Of a stretch of DNA of 64,000 nt, positions 1 to 8,650 are shown piece by piece. The stretch spans positions 41,835 to 105,834 of the forward strand of contig JAETSR010000008.1 in NCBI GenBank assembly GCA_021769555.1, written 5' to 3'. The notes beneath the pieces are model-generated. The model ran no database searches, had not been told where the DNA came from, and saw nothing but the letters and a program-made list of their open reading frames with translations. The position numbers were made by a program, and so were the translations under genes. The stretch comes from Clostridiaceae bacterium. GTDB taxonomy: Bacteria > Bacillota > Clostridia > Oscillospirales > Acutalibacteraceae. How positions within the stretch are numbered: position 1 is the stretch's first letter; each line of letters starts with the position of its first letter.

Positions 1-1
1 A

Positions 2-2098
2 AGGGGCGTCTTCGCCCTTTCGGTATTCGCCTGCTGCGCTGTGAACTACTACTTTTTCGTGGGCATGGTGACGTTCACCCTGATATATTTCTTCCTCAGG
101 CTCATCTGCGGGAGCTGGCGCGTTTCCCTCAGGGACTTCCTGCTTTTGGCCCTGGAGGCAGTGCTGGGGGTGGCGCTGTCGGGGGTGCTGCTGGTGCCCT
201 CGGTGCTGGCGGTGATACAGAACAACCGGGTCCAAAACCCCATAAACGGCTGGAACGCCGTGCTGTATAACCGCAACCAGCGGTATATGCACATAATCGA
301 GTGCTTCTTCTTCCCCCCGGACCTGCCCGCAAGGCCCAACTTCACCCCGGAGTCCGAGTCAAAGTGGTCGTCCCTGGGGGCGTGGCTGCCCCTGTTCGGC
401 ATGACGGGGGTCATAGGCTGGCTTCAGCTTCGGCGCAGGCACTGGCTCAAGAAGCTTTTATGGGTGCTGTTCACAATGGCCCTGGTGCCCTTTTTGAACG
501 CGTCCTTCCAGATGATGAACTCGGCCTATTACGCCCGCTGGTTCTATATGCTCACCCTGATGATGTCCCTGGCGACGGTGATGGCCCTTGAGAACGACCG
601 GGTAAACTGGCGGCGGGCCGTCACCTGGAATTTCGTGATAGTCATTGCCATAGCTGGGGTCATAGGTTTCATGCCCGCGAAGGAGACCGTGGACGGGGAG
701 GAGAGCTGGTCCTGGGGGCTGATGGAGTACCCCACCCGCTTTTGGAGCTATACGGCCATATCCCTTATATGCCTGGGGCTGGTGGTATATCTCTTCATGT
801 TCTGCAAGAGCCGCAAGGCCTTTAAGCGGGGGGCCTTCGGGTGCCTCTCCATTGTGACGGTGCTCTACTCCATCTACTTTATCTCCCTTGGGAAGACCCA
901 GTCCGACTACACCTGGGACCACCTGATACCCTACCAGCTCAACGGCGGGGTGAACGTGCCCATGACGGACCTGCAGGCCTGCCGCTCGGACTTTTACGAG
1001 TCCCTTGACAACGCGGCCATGTTCTGGCAGATACCAAGCATACAGGCCTTCCACAGCATTGTGCCCGGCTCCGTGATGGAGTTCTACGACTCCATCGGCG
1101 TGCAGCGGGACGTGGGCTCAAGGCCCAAGGTGAGCCACTATGGGATAAGGGGCCTTCTGTCCGTCCGCTGGCTTTTTGACGACGACTCCGACGGGGAGTA
1201 TTTCGCCGGGAAGGATATGGACGAGACGGCAATGCCCGGCTGGGCGTATTACGGCAACGCCAACGGTTATGATATATGGGAGAACGAGTTCTATGTGCCC
1301 ATGGGCTTCACCTATGAGTACTATCTCCCCAGAAGCGAGTATGAGGAGCTCTCAAAGGGCAGCGACACCTCTGTGGGGCATAGGGAGCTCTCAATGCTCC
1401 GGGCGCTGGTGGTGGAGGACGAGGATATCCCGAAGGTGCAGGGCCTGCTTGAGCTGCTGCCTGAGGAAATGCGCCATTTCAGCGAGCGGGGGTATATGGA
1501 CGACTGCATAGAGCGGGCCGGGGGAGCCTGCAAGGCCTTTGGGTATAACGGCCAGGGCTTCTCGGCAGAGATAGACACCCGGGGGGACGAGATGGTGTTT
1601 TTCAGCGTGCCCTATGAGCCGGGGTGGAGCGCCAGGGTGAACGGCCAGGAGGCTGAGATACTCAGGGTGAACGTGGGCTTTATGGCCGTGGCCGTCCCCG
1701 GGGGGGAGAGCGTCAGGATAGACTTTTCCTATGAGACCCCGGGGCTCACGGCCGGGATTACCCTGAGCGTGCTGGCGCTCATGGGGATTATCGCCTATCT
1801 CTCCCTCATGAAGCGCATGCCAGAAAGGGACGGGCCGAAGTACCCGAAGCTCATGCGGGCGGGGAGCGTCCCGGGCTGGGCCAAGAAGAATAATGTGGCC
1901 GCCCAGAGGCCCATAAGGCTGAAGCGGAAGCCCCGGCGCGCGGCGGCGTTCCCGCCCAAGGCCCCCGCAAGGCCGGTGCGGCCAGAGCCGCCCCCAGAGG
2001 AACCGGAGAAGAAAACCCGTGCCCAGAAGAAGTTCCAGCCAAGGCCCTGGCCCCAGTTTGAGGAGCCTGAGGCGGAAGAAAAGGAGGACGCTGAATGA
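2..2098 (+). CDS. YfhO-family membrane protein, 5' partial
   Basis: This is the C-terminal part of a YfhO-like polytopic membrane protein, a family linked to glycosylation of cell-surface polymers. The frame is open from the first bases of the window. The GTG at 41 is an internal valine, because in-frame codons for RGVFALSVFACCA precede it, so the true start lies outside. Several hydrophobic segments (to about residue 290) are followed by a large soluble region with a late membrane segment near VLALMGIIAYLSLM. The last ~90 residues form a Pro/Lys/Arg-rich cytoplasmic tail, which is a feature of this protein and not a standard domain. The stop overlaps the next gene, a polyprenyl-phosphate glycosyltransferase, by 4 bp (ATGA). 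That coupling fits a shared role in membrane-side sugar transfer, which is inferred. Confidence 0.8.
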   Translation, partial: RGVFALSVFACCAVNYYFFVGMVTFTLIYFFLRLICGSWRVSLRDFLLLALEAVLGVALSGVLLVPSVLAVIQNNRVQNPINGWNAVLYNRNQRYMHIIECFFFPPDLPARPNFTPESESKWSSLGAWLPLFGMTGVIGWLQLRRRHWLKKLLWVLFTMALVPFLNASFQMMNSAYYARWFYMLTLMMSLATVMALENDRVNWRRAVTWNFVIVIAIAGVIGFMPAKETVDGEESWSWGLMEYPTRFWSYTAISLICLGLVVYLFMFCKSRKAFKRGAFGCLSIVTVLYSIYFISLGKTQSDYTWDHLIPYQLNGGVNVPMTDLQACRSDFYESLDNAAMFWQIPSIQAFHSIVPGSVMEFYDSIGVQRDVGSRPKVSHYGIRGLLSVRWLFDDDSDGEYFAGKDMDETAMPGWAYYGNANGYDIWENEFYVPMGFTYEYYLPRSEYEELSKGSDTSVGHRELSMLRALVVEDEDIPKVQGLLELLPEEMRHFSERGYMDDCIERAGGACKAFGYNGQGFSAEIDTRGDEMVFFSVPYEPGWSARVNGQEAEILRVNVGFMAVAVPGGESVRIDFSYETPGLTAGITLSVLALMGIIAYLSLMKRMPERDGPKYPKLMRAGSVPGWAKKNNVAAQRPIRLKRKPRRAAAFPPKAPARPVRPEPPPEEPEKKTRAQKKFQPRPWPQFEEPEAEEKEDAE

Positions 2099-3069
2099 AC
2101 CCCACAGTCTATTTTGTCATACCCTGCTATAACGAGGAGGAGGTGCTGCCGGAGACCGTGCGGCGGCTGACGGAGAAGCTCCGGTCCATGAGGGAGAGGG
2201 GCCTTGCGGGGGACAGGAGCCGTATGCTCCTGGTGGACGACGGAAGCCGGGACAGGACCTGGGAGATAATCTCGGGGATGAACAGGGAGAACCCCTATGT
2301 GGAGGGGGTGAAGCTGGCCCATAACAGGGGGCATCAGAACGCCCTTCTCTGCGGGCTCATGACGGCTATGGAGCATTGCGACTGCGCCATCAGCCTGGAC
2401 GCGGATTTGCAGGACGACGTGGACGCCCTTGACAAGTTTGTGGAGAAGTACCTTGAGGGCTGCGACGTTGTGTACGGCGTGAGGAACAAGCGGGAGACGG
2501 ACACCTGGTTCAAGCGCACCACAGCAGAGGGCTTCTATAAGGTAATGAAGCTTCTGGGGGTGGATATAGTTTTCAACCACGCGGACTACAGGCTCATGAG
2601 CAAAAGGGCTCTTGAGGGCCTTTCTGAGTATAAAGAGGTGAACCTGTTCCTCAGGGGCATAGTGCCCCTTATCGGCTACAGGAGCGACTATGTGTATTAC
2701 GACAGGCACGAGAGGTTTGCCGGGGAGTCAAAGTACCCCCTAAAGAAGATGATAGCCCTGGCCCTGGACGGCGTAACGAGCTTCAGCGTGAAGCCGTTGA
2801 AGCTTATCTCGAACTTCGGCATACTGGTGTCCGTGCTCAGCGTCTTCGGGCTTCTCTACGCTCTGATATCCTACTTTGCGGGCCTGGCCGTGTCCGGCTG
2901 GACGGCCATAGTCTGTTCCATATGGCTCCTGGGAGGGCTTCAAATGCTCTGCCTTGGAGTTGTGGGGGGGTATATCGGCAAGATATACAGCGAGGTGAAG
3001 GCCCGGCCCAGGTACAGGGTGGAGGAGTATTTGAGAAATGCTGAGAAACCCCTTGACAAAGGGGAGTAA
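2095..3069 (+). CDS. GT2 polyprenyl-phosphate glycosyltransferase (GtrB/DPM1-like)
   Basis: A 324-aa family 2 glycosyltransferase expected to move a hexose from a nucleotide sugar to undecaprenyl phosphate on the inner membrane face. The N-terminal GT-A domain begins VYFVIPCYNEEEVLPET and carries LLVDDGSRD and the metal-binding region SLDADLQDDVDAL. The C-terminal ~90 residues contain two membrane helices (ISNFGILVSVLSVFGLLYAL and a second near WTAIVCSIWLLGG), the usual GtrB layout. It overlaps the YfhO-like gene by 4 bp and is probably translationally coupled to it. YfhO-type proteins are known partners for such lipid-linked sugar donors. The sugar cannot be deduced. Confidence 0.88.
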   Translation: MNPTVYFVIPCYNEEEVLPETVRRLTEKLRSMRERGLAGDRSRMLLVDDGSRDRTWEIISGMNRENPYVEGVKLAHNRGHQNALLCGLMTAMEHCDCAISLDADLQDDVDALDKFVEKYLEGCDVVYGVRNKRETDTWFKRTTAEGFYKVMKLLGVDIVFNHADYRLMSKRALEGLSEYKEVNLFLRGIVPLIGYRSDYVYYDRHERFAGESKYPLKKMIALALDGVTSFSVKPLKLISNFGILVSVLSVFGLLYALISYFAGLAVSGWTAIVCSIWLLGGLQMLCLGVVGGYIGKIYSEVKARPRYRVEEYLRNAEKPLDKGE

Positions 3070-3115
3070 ATGGTGTATGATATTTGACGGAAAATAAAGA
3101 GGGAGGCAGTTCTTC

Positions 3116-3226
3116 CCACCCGTGGGGCCGGTGAGCGCCACAGGTCAATACGGATTGAAGGCCCGGTTTACGGGCCATAGCTTGATGTGTTGATTATGCG
3201 GGTGGAGCGCGTTCCACCCGTTTTTT
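3116..3226 (+). promoter_or_regulatory. infC-rpmI-rplT leader with attenuator terminator
   Basis: The gap before infC holds a hairpin GGCCCG/CGGGCC (about 3161-3176) and then a perfect 8-bp stem, CGGGTGGA (3199-3206) with TCCACCCG (3213-3220), followed directly by TTTTTT. An intrinsic terminator just upstream of infC is the layout of the Firmicutes L20 leader, in which L20 feeds back on this operon. The assignment rests on position and architecture; I could not run a covariance model. Confidence 0.6.
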
Positions 3227-3267
3227 CCGTTAAGTTATGAGGATATCCCTTGATGGAGGTGCTGAAC

Positions 3268-3786
3268 ATTAGCAGCAAGGAACTGCAAATCAACGAGCAG
3301 ATTCGCGACAGGGAGATAAGGGTCATCGATTCCGACGGCTCCCAGCTGGGGATAATGCCCGCAAAAAAGGCTATGGAGCTCGCTGAGCAGAAAAATCTTG
3401 ACTTGGTGAAGATAGCTCCCCAGGCGACCCCGCCGGTATGCAAGATAATCGACTACGGCAAGTACCGCTTCGAGCAGAGCAAGCGGGAGAAGGAGCAGCG
3501 AAAGAACCAGAGGGTGGTGGAGATAAAAGAGGTGAGGCTCTCCCTCAATATCGACACCCACGACTTTGAGACCAAGAAGAACCACGCCATGCGCTTTATC
3601 GCCGAGGGCAACAAGGTCAAGGCCTCTATCCGCTTTAGGGGCAGGGAGATGGGCCATCCGGAGCTGGGGCAGGAGATAATGAAGCGCTTTGCAGCGGCCA
3701 TGGAGGAAGCTGCAAACGTGGAGCGGCCTCCGAAGCTCGAGGGCCGCACCATGCTGATGTTCTTGGCGCCCAAGCCCACAAAGTAA
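3268..3786 (+). CDS. infC: translation initiation factor IF-3
   Basis: IF-3 binds the 30S subunit, prevents premature 50S joining and checks initiator tRNA and start codon. The N-domain begins SSKELQINEQIRDREIRVID and the family block APQATPPVCKIIDYGKYRFEQ follows. The C-domain contains KVKASIRFRGREM and ends in MLMFLAPKPTK. I place the start at ATT 3268: GGAGGT (3255-3260) lies 7 nt upstream, and family members start around I/M-SK-ELQINE. TTG 3250 and ATG 3253 are also in frame, but the best Shine-Dalgarno lies inside that extension. A rare AUU start used for autoregulation is known for infC in other bacteria. It is first in the infC-rpmI-rplT operon. Confidence 0.93.
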   Translation: MSSKELQINEQIRDREIRVIDSDGSQLGIMPAKKAMELAEQKNLDLVKIAPQATPPVCKIIDYGKYRFEQSKREKEQRKNQRVVEIKEVRLSLNIDTHDFETKKNHAMRFIAEGNKVKASIRFRGREMGHPELGQEIMKRFAAAMEEAANVERPPKLEGRTMLMFLAPKPTK

Positions 3787-3841
3787 GCCGCCGGACCCTT
3801 TTGTTTCGGAACGGCGCTTTAAGATTAAGGAGGAATAAAGT

Positions 3842-4045
3842 ATGCCTAAACTGAAGACTCACAGCGGCGCTAAAAAGCGCTTCAAGCTCTCGAAAAACGG
3901 CAAGGTGATTCGCGCCCACGCGTTCACCAGCCACCTGTTCAACGGCCACGGCAAGACCCCAAAGGTCAAGCGCCACGCCAGGGGCACCACTGTTACCGAC
4001 AAGACCAACACCGCCGCCGTCAAGCGGATGCTGCCCTACAAATAA
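3842..4045 (+). CDS. rpmI: 50S ribosomal protein L35
   Basis: A 67-aa basic protein of normal L35 length. It begins MPKLKTHSGAKKRFK, the family signature, and is rich in Lys/Arg for 23S rRNA binding. AGGAGG (3830-3835) lies upstream of the ATG. It sits in the conserved infC-rpmI-rplT order, 55 bp after infC, and is presumably controlled by the leader before infC. Confidence 0.97.
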   Translation: MPKLKTHSGAKKRFKLSKNGKVIRAHAFTSHLFNGHGKTPKVKRHARGTTVTDKTNTAAVKRMLPYK

Positions 4046-4126
4046 GCGACGGGGAAACTGCGAATTAAATTGGAACATGCCGGGGGCCTTTGGGGCCCGG
4101 GCAGGCCGGGAAAGGATTGAGAAGCT

Positions 4127-4480
4127 ATGGCAAGAGTAAAGGGCGCGATGATGACGCGCAAGAGAAGGAAAAAGGTACTGAAGCTCGCTAAGGGATACTG
4201 GGGTGCTAAGAGCCGCCACTTTAAAATGGCCAAACAGGCCGTGATGAAGTCCGGCAACTATGCCTACATCGGACGCAAGCAGCGCAAGCGCGACTTCCGG
4301 CGTCTGTGGATTACCCGCATCTCCGCGGGCTGCCGCATGAACGGCGTGAACTACTCCACCTTTATGAACGGACTGAAAAAGGCCGGGGTAACGCTGAACC
4401 GGAAAATGCTTTCCGAGATTGCCATTGCCGACCCTAAGGGCTTTACCGCCCTCGTGGAGAAGGCCAAGGCAGCACTGTAA
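4127..4480 (+). CDS. rplT: 50S ribosomal protein L20
   Basis: A 117-aa early-assembly 50S protein that binds 23S rRNA and represses its own operon in Firmicutes and in E. coli. It starts [19 protein letters not shown] and contains [18 protein letters not shown], both L20 hallmarks. The 81-bp gap after rpmI has a GC-rich fold around GGGGCCCGGGC but no clear terminator. It is the third gene of the infC operon. Confidence 0.97.
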   Translation: MARVKGAMMTRKRRKKVLKLAKGYWGAKSRHFKMAKQAVMKSGNYAYIGRKQRKRDFRRLWITRISAGCRMNGVNYSTFMNGLKKAGVTLNRKMLSEIAIADPKGFTALVEKAKAAL

Positions 4481-4570
4481 AAACCCCGCCGCTTTACGCG
4501 GCACCCGCGCCTGAGGCTCCATGCCTTGGGCGTTTGTATTCCCGCGGCTTTGCCGGAGGTGAGGGAGATT

Positions 4571-5380
4571 ATGGACGTTATATCCAGCCGGAGGAACCCC
4601 CTTATAAAGTCCGCGGCGGCGCTCAGGGAGTCCGCAAGGGAGCGCAGGGAGCGGGAAGAGTTCTTATGCGAGGGGGCCAGGCTTTGCAGGGACGCGGCGG
4701 AGTCGGGGCTTTTGATTAGGGCCTGCTTTTTTACGGACAGGGCACAGGACAGGTACAGGGAGTATCTTGAGCCGGTGCTCCGCGCTGCAAAAAAAGCTTA
4801 TATGATAGAGGAGCCGGTGGCGGCGCTTCTGTCGGACACAAAGAGCCCTCAGGGGGTCTTCTGCCTGTGCGCTTGGCCGAGTGGGAGCGAGGCGGGCCCG
4901 GGCGGGCCCTGCCTGGTGCTTGAGAATATACAGGACCCGGGGAATCTGGGGACGATACTGCGCACGGCGGAGGCTTTGGGGAGGTTTCGGGTGTTCCTGC
5001 TGGGGGACTGCTGCGACCCGCTCTCACCCAAGGCCCTCAGGGCCTCCATGGGCGCGGCGTTCAGGCTTTGGCCCGGGAGCGGGGGCACGGCCCGGGAGCT
5101 TCTGGGGCGCCTGAGGGCCGAGGGGTACGGCATTTATGGGGCCGTGCCCGCGAAGACGGCTGTGCCGGTGACGGAAATGGACTTTTCCCGGGGGCTGCAC
5201 GGGGTGGTTATCGGCAATGAGGGCAGAGGGCTCACTGAGGAGACCGCCGGGCTCTGCGACGGCCTTGTGACCATACCCATGGGCGGCAGGGCCGAGTCTT
5301 TAAACGCTGCGGCGGCGGCAACGGTGCTCATGTGGGAGCTCAGCCGGAAGGGAGGAACAGCTGAAAGTTGGAGCATATAG
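4571..5380 (+). CDS. TrmH/SpoU-family RNA 2'-O-methyltransferase
   Basis: A 269-aa SPOUT-class methyltransferase that uses S-adenosylmethionine to methylate a ribose in RNA, probably 23S rRNA. The N-terminal substrate-binding part starts MDVISSRRNPLIKSAAAL. The knotted catalytic domain has LVLENIQDPGNLGTILRTAE, then GVVIGNEGRGL and the last motif IPMGGRAESLNAAAAATVLM. ATG 4571 is chosen because GGAGG (4555-4559) precedes it and homologues start there; the longer frame lacks homology. Its 3' end overlaps dprA by 13 bp. Which rRNA position it modifies cannot be told. Confidence 0.88.
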   Translation: MDVISSRRNPLIKSAAALRESARERREREEFLCEGARLCRDAAESGLLIRACFFTDRAQDRYREYLEPVLRAAKKAYMIEEPVAALLSDTKSPQGVFCLCAWPSGSEAGPGGPCLVLENIQDPGNLGTILRTAEALGRFRVFLLGDCCDPLSPKALRASMGAAFRLWPGSGGTARELLGRLRAEGYGIYGAVPAKTAVPVTEMDFSRGLHGVVIGNEGRGLTEETAGLCDGLVTIPMGGRAESLNAAAAATVLMWELSRKGGTAESWSI

Positions 5381-6519
5381 TTTTCTGGATGTGGGCCCAG
5401 CAGGCCTTCGGGGCCGGCAGCGGCAGGCCATGGCATATCCACAGGAGTTTTCCCGGGGGCCTTGAGGGGTTCTACAGGGAGGGGGCAAGGTGCTGGAACA
5501 GGCTGGACTATGTATCCGAGTCCCAGTCGGCGGCGCTCTCGGCCTGCACCCTCGAGGAGGCCATGGTGCGCCTGGACTGCGCCATGAGGCTGGGCTGGCA
5601 GGTGGTAACGCCGGAGTGTGAGCAATATCCCGGGGAACTGAGGAATATTTCTGACCCTCCTGCGGTACTGTATAGTAAGGGCGCGAAGCTCGGGGAGCTT
5701 TCGGGCCCGAAGGTGGCTGTGGTGGGCGCGAGAAAGGCCGCGCCCGAGAGCCTTGACGCCGCCAGGGGCATATGCTACAGGCTCTCCATTGCCGGCGGCA
5801 CGGTAGTCACCGGGGAGGCCGTGGGCGTGGACGGCTGCGCTTTGGAGGGGGTCATCAGCGCCAGGGGGCGGGCGGTATGCGTGCTGGCCGTGGACCTTAC
5901 AAGCTCATATATGGCCTCCACGAGCCACCTCAGAAAGAGGGTGCTGGACCTGGGAGGGACCCTTTTAACAGAGTATTTCTCCCAGAACAAGCCGGACCGG
6001 GGCGGGTTCCAGCTGAGGAACCGCATAATCACAGGGCTCTGCCCAAAGGTTGTGCTTGTGCAGGCGGCGGAGAAGAGCGGCACGATGATATACGCCCGCC
6101 ACGCCGCCAGACAGGGACGCAGGCTCTTTGTCTTCCCGGGTCCGGAGGGCGCGGAGGAGTTCGCCGGGAGCAGGAGGCTGCTCAAAGAGGGGGCGGCCCC
6201 GGTCGTTACCGGCAGCGAGGTGCTGGACCAGGGCGGGGCCGCTCCGGATAAGCCGCTCTTTGAGGAGGCGCCCGCGGTACGGAAGCCGCCTCCCGGGAGA
6301 AAAGAGGCTCATGAGAAGGGGCTGCCTCCGGAGAAGGGACTGTCTCCAGAGCAGGAGGCAGTGCTGGACCTGCTTGGCTCCGGGGAGCGGACCGTGGACG
6401 AGCTCACGGAGGGCTCGGGCATGGACCCGGGAAAGCTTCTGCGGCTGCTGACGCGCATGGAGCTCAAGGGGCTCATAGAGAGCGCCCCGGGCAGAAGGTA
6501 CCGGCGGCTGGGCGGCTGA
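5368..6519 (+). CDS. dprA: DNA-processing protein DprA
   Basis: DprA binds incoming single-stranded DNA and loads RecA during transformation. The 383-aa protein has the Rossmann-like DprA core: VAVVGARKAAPESL, VVTGEAVGVDGCALEG, LTEYF and FQLRNRIITGLCPKV, then VVLVQAAEKSGTMIYARHA. A C-terminal winged-helix region runs from about residue 320 (SPEQEAVLDLLGSGERTV). The core is somewhat diverged from the usual GSR and GID motifs. The start is TTG 5368 after GGAGG (5351-5355), inside the end of the methyltransferase gene; ATG 5389 is the alternative. dprA followed by topA is a common Firmicutes order. No other competence gene is in the window. Confidence 0.88.
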   Translation: MEHIVFWMWAQQAFGAGSGRPWHIHRSFPGGLEGFYREGARCWNRLDYVSESQSAALSACTLEEAMVRLDCAMRLGWQVVTPECEQYPGELRNISDPPAVLYSKGAKLGELSGPKVAVVGARKAAPESLDAARGICYRLSIAGGTVVTGEAVGVDGCALEGVISARGRAVCVLAVDLTSSYMASTSHLRKRVLDLGGTLLTEYFSQNKPDRGGFQLRNRIITGLCPKVVLVQAAEKSGTMIYARHAARQGRRLFVFPGPEGAEEFAGSRRLLKEGAAPVVTGSEVLDQGGAAPDKPLFEEAPAVRKPPPGRKEAHEKGLPPEKGLSPEQEAVLDLLGSGERTVDELTEGSGMDPGKLLRLLTRMELKGLIESAPGRRYRRLGG

Positions 6520-6561
6520 GGCCGGCGGCCGGAAAATATAGAGAATGAAGGAAACGGATAT

Positions 6562-8646
6562 ATGTCTAAACTAGTCATTGTGGAGTCGCCCTCAAAGGCG
6601 AAGACCATTCAGAAATATCTCGGGCCCGACTATGAGGTAGTCGCCTCCATGGGCCATGTGCGGGACCTGCCGAAGGCCAGGCTCTGCGTGGACGTGAAGG
6701 ACCATTTTAAGCCCAAATACACTATTATAAAGGGCAAGGAGGCCCTGGTGAAGGAGCTGAAGGCCGCGGCGAAGAAGTCCGACGGCGTGCTGCTGGCCAC
6801 CGACCCGGACCGTGAGGGGGAGGCCATATCCTGGCACCTGGCGTACATCCTGGATTTGCCTGAGGACGCCCTGGACCGGGTGACGTTCAATGAGATAACC
6901 AAGACCGGCGTTGCCGAGGGCATGTCACACCCCCGGGCCATCGACATGGACCTGGTGAACGCCCAGCAGGCAAGGCGCATACTCGACAGGCTGGTGGGCT
7001 ATACTCTCAGCCCCTTTTTGGTGAAGACCATCAGGAAGGGGCTCTCGGCCGGGCGGGTGCAGTCTGTGGCTGTGCGCATGATAGTGGACCGGGAGGAGGA
7101 GATACGGGCCTTCACCCCAAAGGAGTACTGGTCCATCGACTCAAAGCTCACCGCGCCCCCGGCGAGGATAGTATTCCCCGCGGCGTTCTACGGGGACGAG
7201 AATGGCGAGATAGAGATAACCAACAAGGAGCAGGCCGACGGCATTCTCGCTGAGCTAAAAGACGAGGAATTTATCGTGGGGCCGGTGAAAAAGGGCAGAA
7301 GGACCCGCCAGCCCGCCCCGCCCTTCATCACCTCCACCTTGCAGCAGGAGGCCTCAAAGCGCCTGGGCTTCCAGGCCTACCGCACCATGCGGGCGGCCCA
7401 GGAGCTCTATGAGGGCGTGGACATTGAGGGCCAGGGGGCCGTGGGCCTTATCACCTATATGCGTACAGACTCACTGAGAGTTTCCGAGGACGCCATAAGG
7501 GACGCGTCGGAGTTTATAAAGGGCCGCTGGGGGGAGAAGTACCTGCCCCCGAAGCCCCGGCACTATAAGTCCCGGGCCGGGGCCCAGGACGGCCACGAGG
7601 CCATACGCCCCTCCACCATCAGCCTCACCCCCGAGCAGGTTAAGGGGTCCCTGACCCCGGACCAGTATAAGCTCTATAAGCTCATATGGGAGAGGTTTAT
7701 CTCAAGCCAGATGGCAAACTGCGTGCTCAATACCACCCAGGCCAATATAAAGGCCGGCAGGTATATCTTCAAGGCCAGCGGCTTCAACGTGAACTTCGAG
7801 GGCTTCACGGCCCTGTATGAGGAGGCGAAGGAGGACGAGGAGAAGGCCGGAAAGGACCTGCCGCCCCTTGAGGAGGGCATGAAGCTGAGGGTGCGGGACC
7901 TCTCCGGCAGCCAGCACTTCACCCAGCCGCCCCCGAGATTTACCGAGGCCTCGCTGATAAAGACCCTTGAGGAGAACGGCATAGGCAGGCCCTCCACATA
8001 TGCGGCCACTATCTCCACCATCACAATGCGGGAGTACGTGACAAGGGAGGGCAAGGCCTTCAAGCCCACGGAGCTTGGGGAGGTCATCACAAAGCTCATG
8101 AAGGAGCAGTTCCCCAAGATAGTGAACGTGCGCTTTACCGCCCAGGTGGAGGATAACCTGGACGCGGTGCAGAGGGGGGACGAGGAGTGGGTTGACACCC
8201 TGCAGACCTTCTATGACGACTTTGACAAGACCGTCCAGAAGGCGAAAAAGGCCATGGACGGGGTGAAGATACACCTGAAAGAGGACGAGACCGACGAGAT
8301 TTGCGATAAATGCGGCAGGCCCATGGTGGTGAAGCACGGGCGCTTTGGCAAGTTCATCGCCTGCTCAGGGTACCCCGAGTGCCAGAATATCAAGAAGATT
8401 GTGAAGACCACCGGGGCCGAGTGCCCCAAGTGCGGGGGGAACATCATAGAGCGCAAGTCCAAGAAGGGCCGGGTGTTCTATGGCTGTGACCGGTACCCGG
8501 AGTGCAATTTTGTGAGCTGGGACCCGCCCAGCAAAGAGAAATGCCCGGTATGCGGAAAGGTGCTCCTGCAGAAGAAGACCAAGGATAAGCGCCTATACTG
8601 TGTCACCGAGGGCTGCACCTTCCCGGGCAAGGAGCCCAAGGAGTAA
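6562..8646 (+). CDS. topA: DNA topoisomerase I
   Basis: A type IA topoisomerase that relaxes negative supercoils. The N-terminal Toprim domain begins LVIVESPSKAKTIQKYLG and has the acidic DPDREGEAISW. The catalytic tyrosine is Tyr299 in GLITYMRTDSLRVS. Three C4 zinc ribbons end the protein: CDKC...CSGYPEC, CPKC...CDRYPEC and CPVC...CVTEGC. Length (694 aa) is normal for Firmicutes. It lies 42 bp after dprA and 4 bp before trmFO, so the three are probably cotranscribed. Confidence 0.97.
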   Translation: MSKLVIVESPSKAKTIQKYLGPDYEVVASMGHVRDLPKARLCVDVKDHFKPKYTIIKGKEALVKELKAAAKKSDGVLLATDPDREGEAISWHLAYILDLPEDALDRVTFNEITKTGVAEGMSHPRAIDMDLVNAQQARRILDRLVGYTLSPFLVKTIRKGLSAGRVQSVAVRMIVDREEEIRAFTPKEYWSIDSKLTAPPARIVFPAAFYGDENGEIEITNKEQADGILAELKDEEFIVGPVKKGRRTRQPAPPFITSTLQQEASKRLGFQAYRTMRAAQELYEGVDIEGQGAVGLITYMRTDSLRVSEDAIRDASEFIKGRWGEKYLPPKPRHYKSRAGAQDGHEAIRPSTISLTPEQVKGSLTPDQYKLYKLIWERFISSQMANCVLNTTQANIKAGRYIFKASGFNVNFEGFTALYEEAKEDEEKAGKDLPPLEEGMKLRVRDLSGSQHFTQPPPRFTEASLIKTLEENGIGRPSTYAATISTITMREYVTREGKAFKPTELGEVITKLMKEQFPKIVNVRFTAQVEDNLDAVQRGDEEWVDTLQTFYDDFDKTVQKAKKAMDGVKIHLKEDETDEICDKCGRPMVVKHGRFGKFIACSGYPECQNIKKIVKTTGAECPKCGGNIIERKSKKGRVFYGCDRYPECNFVSWDPPSKEKCPVCGKVLLQKKTKDKRLYCVTEGCTFPGKEPKE

Positions 8647-8650
8647 AATT

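Noticed and set aside
41-43. GTG as start of the first gene
   Set aside because: The frame is open upstream to the window edge and the upstream codons fit the membrane protein, so the gene is truncated and this is an internal valine.
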